Assembly (NCBI GenBank): GCA_039914895.1
Contig: JBDSOJ010000190.1
Coordinates: forward strand, 1-8,716
Direction of reading: 5' to 3'
Length of the DNA stretch: 8,716 nt
DNA from: Gaiellasilicea sp039914895
GTDB lineage: Bacteria > Actinomycetota > Thermoleophilia > Gaiellales > Gaiellaceae
Shown: one piece after another, positions 1 to 4,363 of the stretch
Position numbering within the stretch: position 1 is the first letter of the stretch
How the letters are laid out: every line of letters starts with the position of its first letter
Position numbers and translations under genes: made by a program
The notes under the pieces: generated by a model
What the model was told of the DNA's origin: nothing
Database searches by the model: none
The model's input: the letters and a program-made list of their open reading frames with translations, nothing else

Positions 1-711
1 GGCCGGCCGCCGTCGATCATCGAGTCGTTCAACTTCGCCTTCGAGGGGATCATCCACGTGCTGCGGACGCAGCGGAACCTCCGGATCCACTTCGGCGTCG
101 CCGTGCTCGTGCTGATCGCGGCGCTCGTTTCGGGGGTCGACAGACTCGAGCTGATCGCGCTGCTGCTCGCGATCGCGTTCGTCCTGATCACGGAGATGAT
201 CAACACGGCGGTCGAGGCCGCGATCGACGTCGCGACGACCTCGTTCGACCCGATGGCGAAGCTCGCGAAGGACATCGCCGCCGGCTCCGTCCTGATCGCG
301 ACCGCGGTCGCGGTGGCGATCGGCTACCTCGTCTTCTCCGGGCAGGTGGCCGACCGGAGCTCGAAGCTGCTCGACCGGCTCACGAACGTCCCCGCCGAGC
401 TGACGCTGATCGCGCTGGTGCTAACGACGATCGTCGTGATCGCGACGAAGGCGCTCACCGGCAGCGGCACCCCGCTCCGAGGAGGACTTCCCTCCGGCCA
501 CGCCGCGGTCGCGTTCGCCGGGTGGATGGCGGTGACGCTGATCCTCGCCGATGTCGACCACCGCTTCCTCGTCTCGTCGCTGACCTTCATCATGGCGTTG
601 CTCGTGGCGCAGACGCGTGTCGAATCCGGTGTCCACTCCTCCTCCGAGGTGCTCTACGGCGGCCTGCTCGGCGCGCTCGTGGCGCTCGCCGTCTTTCAGG
701 TGGCGCAGTGA
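1..711 (+). CDS. dgkA: DgkA-type lipid kinase fused to PAP2 phosphatase-like domain (5' partial)
   Basis: The frame is open from base 1 and already reads SFNFAFEGIIHVLRTQRN, which is internal to the DgkA N-terminus, so the true start lies upstream and the GTG at 58 is not it. Residues counted from base 1 show the prokaryotic diacylglycerol/undecaprenol kinase core: E65, N68, E72, D76 and K90-D91, with the same spacing as in E. coli DgkA. In Gram-positives this family phosphorylates undecaprenol. From about residue 133 a second membrane domain follows, with a PAP2 signature: PSGH (164-167) and R206-x5-H212-x3-E216. The usual PAP2 first motif (KxxxxxxRP) is degenerate; K150 and R160 are the only candidates. 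About seven hydrophobic segments are visible, so it is an integral membrane protein. The kinase may make a lipid phosphate that the phosphatase half removes or recycles, but which lipid is unknown. It is the first visible gene of the operon and overlaps cdd by 4 bp. DgkA-PAP2 fusions are known from other bacteria. Confidence 0.88.
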   Translation, partial: GRPPSIIESFNFAFEGIIHVLRTQRNLRIHFGVAVLVLIAALVSGVDRLELIALLLAIAFVLITEMINTAVEAAIDVATTSFDPMAKLAKDIAAGSVLIATAVAVAIGYLVFSGQVADRSSKLLDRLTNVPAELTLIALVLTTIVVIATKALTGSGTPLRGGLPSGHAAVAFAGWMAVTLILADVDHRFLVSSLTFIMALLVAQTRVESGVHSSSEVLYGGLLGALVALAVFQVAQ

Positions 712-1079
712 GCGAAGAGTTGGTCACGAAGGCGGAAGCGGTCGCCTCGAAGGCGTACGCGCCGTACTCCAACTACCACGTGGGAGCAGTCGTGCGGACG
801 AGCGACGGCCGCGAGTTCGAGGGCGTCAACGTCGAGAACGCGGCCTACCCGCTCGGGGTCTGCGCCGAGAAGAGCGCGCTTGTCGGCGCGGTCGTCGCCG
901 GCTACCGTCCGGGCCAGATCGCGGCCATCGGGATCAACGCCGCTCCGTGCGGCGGCTGCCGTCAATGGCTGACCGAGTTCCGGATCCCCGAAGTGAGCTT
1001 CCGGCGCGAGGACGGCACGATCGCCACCTACAGCGCAGACGAACTCCTGCCGGAAGGCTGGAGTTTCCCGGCCGGTTGA
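708..1079 (+). CDS. cdd: Cytidine deaminase
   Basis: This 123-residue protein has the length of the small homotetrameric cytidine deaminases, which convert cytidine and deoxycytidine to uridine and deoxyuridine in pyrimidine salvage. The substrate-binding stretch APYSNYHVGA (18-27) and NVENAAYPLG (41-50) are present. The zinc site is complete: C52-A-E54, with E54 as the proton shuttle, and P80-C81-x-x-C84. The GTG at 708 is chosen because it forms a GTGA overlap with the upstream stop and because Cdd proteins begin shortly before the PYS motif. AGGTGG at 698-703 may serve as the ribosome binding site. A much longer upstream in-frame extension exists but lies inside the dgkA coding region. The order dgkA-cdd-era is conserved in many bacteria. 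Cytoplasmic. Confidence 0.95.
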   Translation: MSEELVTKAEAVASKAYAPYSNYHVGAVVRTSDGREFEGVNVENAAYPLGVCAEKSALVGAVVAGYRPGQIAAIGINAAPCGGCRQWLTEFRIPEVSFRREDGTIATYSADELLPEGWSFPAG

Positions 1080-1103
1080 CGGCTCACTTGGCTTAGCTAA
1101 GCT
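1076..1103 (+). promoter_or_regulatory. Predicted promoter of the vapBC pair
   Basis: A -35-like TTGACG (1076-1081, five of six consensus bases) overlaps the cdd stop codon. Sixteen bases later TAAGCT (1098-1103) fits the TAnnnT pattern of a -10 box. A transcript starting about 7 nt downstream would begin at the antitoxin ATG (1110), so the mRNA may be leaderless; the only purine-rich stretch (AAGG, 1104-1107) is just 2 nt from the ATG and too close to act as a normal ribosome binding site. Predicted from sequence only. Confidence 0.5.
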
Positions 1104-1106
1104 AAG
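1092..1106. promoter_or_regulatory. Palindromic operator, probable antitoxin/TA-complex binding site
   Basis: CTTAGCTAAGCTAAG is a perfect inverted repeat of two 7-bp arms around a central A (1099), ending 3 nt before the antitoxin start codon. It is strikingly A/T-rich for this window and covers the predicted -10 box. Phd/VapB-type antitoxins typically bind such palindromes to autoregulate their operon, more tightly as a complex with the toxin. The site therefore probably lets the antitoxin block RNA polymerase directly. The binding is inferred; the palindrome is seen. Confidence 0.65.
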
Positions 1107-1109
1107 GCT

Positions 1110-1340
1110 ATGGCTGTGGTGAACATGCACGAGGCGAAAACGAACCTCTCGCAGCTCGTCAAGCGCGCGGCTGCAGGTGAGGAGATCATCCTCGCCAAGG
1201 CAGGCGAGCCCGTGGCGAAGCTCGTCGCGTACACGGCGCCGCCGAAGCAGCCCCGCGTGCCCGGATCGATGAAGGGACAAATCTGGATGGCCCCGGACTT
1301 CGACGAGATTCCGGAGGAGTTCGAGGAGTACCTTCCGTAG
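1110..1340 (+). CDS. Phd/YefM (VapB-type) antitoxin
   Basis: This 76-residue protein opens with MAVVNMHEAKTNLSQLVKRA, the typical Phd/YefM N-terminal DNA-binding fold, followed by GEEIILAKAGEPVAKLV (23-39). The acidic C-terminal tail (about 61-76, with the segment APDFDEIPEEFEEYLP) is the kind of flexible region that wraps around and inhibits a PIN toxin. It should neutralise the ribonuclease encoded 2 nt downstream and repress its own promoter through the palindrome overlapping the -10. Start: the ATG begins the conserved domain and no alternative is plausible. Wording such as VapB or Phd is interchangeable here, since the toxin is VapC-like while the antitoxin fold is Phd-like. It lies between cdd and era, an unusual place for a toxin-antitoxin pair. 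Confidence 0.9.
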   Translation: MAVVNMHEAKTNLSQLVKRAAAGEEIILAKAGEPVAKLVAYTAPPKQPRVPGSMKGQIWMAPDFDEIPEEFEEYLP

Positions 1341-1342
1341 CC

Positions 1343-1723
1343 GTGCGGTTGCTGCTCGACACCAATGCCTTCGTTTGGTGGATCGGCGACGATGCGCGTC
1401 TCGGTCGGTCGGCCCGAACGCTGATCGGCGATCCCGATAACGACGTCTTCGTCAGCGCCGCGACGGCTTGGGAGATAGCCATCAAGCGCGCGAAAGGGAA
1501 GCTCACCTTCGGCGACGTTGCCGACGCCCTCGAGGAGAACAGCTTTGAGCCGCTGCCGATCGAGGTGGCGCACGGCGTCGCAGCGGGTGGCCTGCCTCCA
1601 CATCACCGCGATCCATTCGACCGCGTTCTAATCGCCCAGGCGCAGCATCACGGCCTGGCGATCGTCACCGCCGATGGAGCGTTCGCTCGTTACGATGTCG
1701 CGCTCGTTCCGGCTGACCGATGA
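1343..1723 (+). CDS. vapC: PIN-domain ribonuclease toxin, VapC family
   Basis: This 126-residue protein is a full-length single PIN domain. The acidic metal-binding residues are visible: D6 in LLLDTNAFVWW, E44 in SAATAWEIAIKRAKGKL, D90/D93 in HHRDPFDRVLIAQA and D111 in IVTADGAF. This arrangement matches the Sll0205-like VapC subgroup, Mg-dependent endoribonucleases that cleave tRNA or other RNAs when antitoxin is lost. The active site looks intact, so the toxin is probably functional. The GTG start lies 2 nt after the antitoxin stop and has no well-placed ribosome binding site (the purine run at 1322-1328 is about 14 nt away), suggesting translational coupling to the antitoxin. Its TGA overlaps the era ATG (1720-1723). 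Codons such as AAT, GAT and TTT look commoner than in the flanking genes, which may point to acquisition by transfer; no composition statistic was computed. Confidence 0.92.
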   Translation: MRLLLDTNAFVWWIGDDARLGRSARTLIGDPDNDVFVSAATAWEIAIKRAKGKLTFGDVADALEENSFEPLPIEVAHGVAAGGLPPHHRDPFDRVLIAQAQHHGLAIVTADGAFARYDVALVPADR

Positions 1724-2580
1724 AGTCCGGCTTCGTGGCGGTCGCAGGGCGGCCGAACGTCGGCAAGTCGACGCTCGTCAACGCCCTCGTCGGCGAGAAG
1801 GTCGCGATCACGTCCACGGTGCCGAACACGACCCGACGGCGTATCTACGGTGTCGCGAACGGCGAGGACTATCAGCTCGTGCTCGCCGACCTGCCCGGCT
1901 TCCAGCGGCCGATGGACAAGCTGACGAAGCGGATGCAGTCGACGGTCGACCGCTCGTTCGAGGATGTCGACGTCGTTCTCTTCGTCATGTCCGCCCGCGA
2001 GCGGATCGGCGCCGGCGACCGCTTCATCGCCCGCCGCGTCTACTCGCTCGGCATCCCGGTGATCGTCGCGCTGAACAAGGTCGACAACTTGAAGCCGAGC
2101 CACATCATCACCGGGATGAAGGCCGCGGCGGCGCTCGGAGACTTCCACGCGCTCCATCCGGTCAGCGCCGTCACGAAGGACGGGATCGACGAGCTCCGCC
2201 GCGACCTGCTCCACCTGCTTCCCGAGGGTCAACCATTCTTCGAGCGCGAGTCGGCGACCGACCAGACGAGCGAGGAGCGGATCTCGGAGCTGATCCGCGA
2301 GAAGGCCTTGCAGCTGACGCGCGACGAGGTGCCGCACTCGATCTCGGTCGAGATCGACGAGCTCGAGGACAAGCTCCTGCGCGCGTTCGTGCTCGTCGAG
2401 ACCGAGTCGCAGAAGCAGATCCTCGTCGGCAAGAAGGGAGCGATGATCCGCGAGATCGGCGTCCGCGCCCGGCCGGAGATCGAGGCCCTGCTCGGCCACA
2501 AGGTCTTCCTCGAGCTCGTCGTCAAGGTGCGCCCGAAGTGGCGCCGCGACGACGCGACGCTCGAGCGGCTCGGTCTGTAG
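1720..2580 (+). CDS. era: GTPase Era, 16S rRNA/30S assembly factor
   Basis: This 286-residue protein matches the normal length of Era, the usually essential GTPase that binds the 3' end of 16S rRNA and helps mature the 30S subunit. The GTPase motifs are in order: G1 GRPNVGKS (10-17), G2 threonines T37/T38, G3 DLPG (57-60), G4 NKVD (119-122) and G5 VSA (148-150). The C-terminal KH RNA-binding domain shows ILVGKKGAMIREIG (234-247) and ends in the usual KVRPKWRRDDATLERLGL. The G3 motif is DLPG rather than the common DTPG. The ATG shares four bases with the vapC stop (ATGA) and has no clear Shine-Dalgarno sequence, so translation is probably coupled to vapC. Era is therefore expected to be read both from the upstream operon promoter and from the toxin-antitoxin promoter. 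It converges with the lipoprotein gene, 15 nt away, and no terminator hairpin is visible between them. Confidence 0.97.
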   Translation: MKSGFVAVAGRPNVGKSTLVNALVGEKVAITSTVPNTTRRRIYGVANGEDYQLVLADLPGFQRPMDKLTKRMQSTVDRSFEDVDVVLFVMSARERIGAGDRFIARRVYSLGIPVIVALNKVDNLKPSHIITGMKAAAALGDFHALHPVSAVTKDGIDELRRDLLHLLPEGQPFFERESATDQTSEERISELIREKALQLTRDEVPHSISVEIDELEDKLLRAFVLVETESQKQILVGKKGAMIREIGVRARPEIEALLGHKVFLELVVKVRPKWRRDDATLERLGL

Positions 2581-2595
2581 CGCGCCTCCGAGCGG

Positions 2596-3375
2596 TCACT
2601 TCCCGGCGGTGAAGCTGACGAGCTCCGCCCGGCCGCCGTTGCCGTCGGTGTGCACGCTCAGCAGCGGCCCGATACCAGGAGCGTAGAACTTCAGCTCCTG
2701 CACCTTCGGCTCCAGCGGTACGAGATCGCGGGTCATCAGGATGCCTTCGTCGAAGAACCCGAACGGCACCTGCACCTGCTCCTCGCCCACGGTGATCACC
2801 GCGCCCCTGTCTTCGGCCTCGCCCTTGTAGTACTCCTGGCGGTAGGTCATCCCAGGCTCCGGGTTCGCGGGCATCGCGATTCCCGGCTGGGCGCCGTCGA
2901 CACCGGCCTCGAAGGAGCCTTCGTGGTCGACGACCTTCCCGTTCTCGTAGTTCGTGACGTACTCGCCGAGGTACCAGATGTTCCCGCTCGAGTCCTGGGC
3001 GTACCAGTCGTCGGTGATCTCCACAGGCACCCCGTCCTCGCTGACCGTGTCGCGGATCACCCGTGCCTCGATCCCGTTCGTGATCATCTTCGTCTCGGCG
3101 GTGACCTCGACGACGACGTCCTCGAGCGCACCCTTCGTGTCTGTCTCGCGGTAGACCCACTTGTTCCCGGGGCGCATCGGCCAGTAGGGGTTGTCGATCT
3201 CGATCGTGAACTCCTTCGGGTCGATGTCGACGGGCTCGCTTCCCTGCGGGAGCGTGCTCGCAGCCGGGTCGGCGCCCACCGTCTTGCCGTCGCCGTCGGA
3301 GCCGCAGGCCGCGACGCCGAACGAGGCGCCGAGAACGGCCAGGGTGACCACGATCTGCTTCCGGTCGATCGTCAT
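2596..3375 (-). CDS. Lipoprotein of unknown function
   Basis: This 259-residue protein begins with a basic n-region (MTIDRKQ), a hydrophobic stretch (8-20) and a lipobox VAAC with C24 followed by GSDGDG, a classic signal peptidase II site, so it should be anchored to the outer face of the membrane. The mature part is rich in beta-strand-like segments and contains the conserved-looking blocks NPYWPMRPGNKWVYRE (62-77), a WYAQDSSGNIWYLGE stretch near the middle and PLEPKVQELKFYAPGIGP near the end. I recognise this as a widespread type of secreted or lipid-anchored bacterial protein with no assigned function, and no catalytic motif is evident. The start is well supported by AGGAGG (complement of 3383-3388), 7 nt before the ATG. 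It lies about 105 nt downstream of the tail-tube gene on the same strand and may share its transcript or have its own promoter. Confidence 0.82.
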   Translation of the reverse strand: MTIDRKQIVVTLAVLGASFGVAACGSDGDGKTVGADPAASTLPQGSEPVDIDPKEFTIEIDNPYWPMRPGNKWVYRETDTKGALEDVVVEVTAETKMITNGIEARVIRDTVSEDGVPVEITDDWYAQDSSGNIWYLGEYVTNYENGKVVDHEGSFEAGVDGAQPGIAMPANPEPGMTYRQEYYKGEAEDRGAVITVGEEQVQVPFGFFDEGILMTRDLVPLEPKVQELKFYAPGIGPLLSVHTDGNGGRAELVSFTAGK

Positions 3376-3480
3376 GCGAGCTCCTCCTCGAAATGCCCGT
3401 GCGGGGCCATGGCTTCTACGAATCGGGAGTTGTACGGCCCCAAAGATGAGTGTTCGGTGAGTCGAGCCCGTCGGTTGTGG

Positions 3481-3915
3481 CTACTCGGTCTCGAAGCCCT
3501 CGTGCGCGAGCTCGAGGGTCTCGATCAGGACCTCGTTGCCGAGCGCGTTCAGCGGACTGGAGTCGACCTTCGCCGGCCACGCGTTCCGCAGCCGCCAGCG
3601 CTGCACGGGCGTCCGCTGCTCGTCGAGGAGCGTGATCGTGACGTTCCGACGGTCGGGAGAGCCGTCACGCACGGCCTTCCACCAGTCGAAGAGCTCCAGC
3701 CCGCCGGCGAGCCCGCGTCTCAGGATGACGTTCGGGTAGCTGACGCGGCCGGGGAGCTTGCGTGCGGACGAGACCTTGTCGTTGCCGTCGCGGTACTCGA
3801 TCACTTCGATCCGGCCCTCGGGCAGCTCGACCTCGCTGAAGCCCGCATCATCACCCTGGCCGAGGTCGACGAGGAAGTTGAAGTTCGCGTACGGGTTGTC
3901 ACGCTGGACGGCCAC
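3481..3915 (-). CDS. Phage/contractile injection system tail-tube protein (T4 gp19-like)
   Basis: This 144-residue protein resembles the inner-tube subunits of contractile injection systems and phage tails (T4 gp19, Afp/Pvc1-like), which stack as hexameric rings to form the tube pushed through the target membrane. Diagnostic stretches are NPYANFNFLVDLG (7-19), GFSEVELPEGRIEVIEYRDG (25-44), ARKLPGRVSYPNVILRRG (51-68), LFDWWKAVRDG (75-85) and, near the C-terminus, WRLRNAWPAKVDSS (107-120) and NEVLIETLELAHEG (127-140). Length is normal for the family and no truncation is seen. The GTG start is supported by GGGAGG (complement of 3925-3930), 9 nt upstream, which lies inside the preceding gene; the two genes overlap by 17 bp. 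No sheath, baseplate, spike, LysM or AAA+ gene accompanies it in this window, so its role as an isolated tube protein is unexplained. It might serve a system encoded elsewhere. Confidence 0.85.
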   Translation of the reverse strand: MAVQRDNPYANFNFLVDLGQGDDAGFSEVELPEGRIEVIEYRDGNDKVSSARKLPGRVSYPNVILRRGLAGGLELFDWWKAVRDGSPDRRNVTITLLDEQRTPVQRWRLRNAWPAKVDSSPLNALGNEVLIETLELAHEGFETE

Positions 3916-4297
3916 TGGGCGGAACCTCCCTTTCGATGTAGCCGAGATCGCGGTAGATCTCGAGGTCGTGAACGATCGTGACGCGTCGCCGCTCCCCGGC
4001 GGACGTGCGCCAGCTGATCGCCGCGTTCAGCTTGGTCGGCTCGCCGCGCTCGAAGTAGGCGGCGCTGCGGTCGAGGAACACCTCGATCGACTTGCGCGGG
4101 GCGAGGAACTCGAGCCTGCGGAACAACGCGAGCCGATCGATCCGCTTCGGGCCGCCGACACCCGAGAACGGCTTATCGAACTTGATCCGGACGCGGTGGG
4201 CCGCGCAGTCGCCGATGTTCTCGACCACGAGGAAGAGGAGGCCGCGGTCGAAGACGACGTCGAGGATCACGTCCGCGTCGCACGGCTCAGGTCGCAT
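3899..4297 (-). CDS. Small beta-rich protein of unknown function, partner of tail-tube gene
   Basis: I do not recognise this 132-residue protein. It has no signal peptide, no membrane segment and only one cysteine before residue 10 and one at 31. The stretch LFLVVENIGDCAAHRVRIKFDKPF (split as 21-40 and beyond) looks like an immunoglobulin-like strand pair of the N-x-G-x-x-x-A-x-x-V type found in adhesive or structural beta-sandwich domains. EFLAPRKSIEVFLDRS (63-78) and LNAAISWRT (90-98) continue the alternating strand pattern, and IVHDLEIYRDLGYIERE (108-124) closes it. Translation of the tail-tube gene begins 17 bp before its end, which suggests co-expression and possibly a physical partnership, such as an adaptor or cap. 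The ATG start has no ribosome binding site but lies 6 nt after a TAGACT box, consistent with a leaderless mRNA. The gene is divergent from the LAL regulator with 66 bp between starts. Confidence 0.75.
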   Translation of the reverse strand: MRPEPCDADVILDVVFDRGLLFLVVENIGDCAAHRVRIKFDKPFSGVGGPKRIDRLALFRRLEFLAPRKSIEVFLDRSAAYFERGEPTKLNAAISWRTSAGERRRVTIVHDLEIYRDLGYIEREVPPSGRPA

Positions 4298-4309
4298 CGT
4301 CCGAGTCTA
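4298..4309 (-). promoter_or_regulatory. Predicted -10 box for the tail-tube gene pair
   Basis: On the minus strand TAGACT (complement of 4304-4309, four of six bases of TATAAT) is followed by six bases and then the ATG at 4297. Transcription would start at or next to the start codon, and no Shine-Dalgarno sequence is present. No convincing -35 hexamer is seen 16-18 bp upstream. The site lies in the 66-bp divergent spacer shared with the LAL regulator gene. Confidence 0.4.
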
Positions 4310-4363
4310 CGCCGGAGTGACTTCTGCGGCCTGTCGTGAGACGATGGCTGCGAAGGAGCTGCC

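Noticed and set aside
58..60. GTG as start of the dgkA gene
   Set aside because: The frame is open upstream and the preceding residues already match the conserved DgkA N-terminus, so the gene begins outside the window.
1674..2612. 312-residue frame overlapping era in another reading frame
   Set aside because: Arginine-rich out-of-frame shadow of era, which has all GTPase and KH motifs.
3403..3442. GGGGCC / GGCCCC inverted repeat with a 28-nt loop between the tail-tube and lipoprotein genes
   Set aside because: Six base pairs with a long loop and no following U-run is weak for a terminator or riboswitch and is easily found by chance in GC-rich DNA. I see nothing else firm in the 105-bp spacer (3376-3480) apart from the lipoprotein ribosome binding site.
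2650..3981. 443-residue plus-strand frame across the lipoprotein and tail-tube genes
   Set aside because: It covers two genes with strong motifs and ribosome binding sites on the other strand and has no domain or good start of its own.
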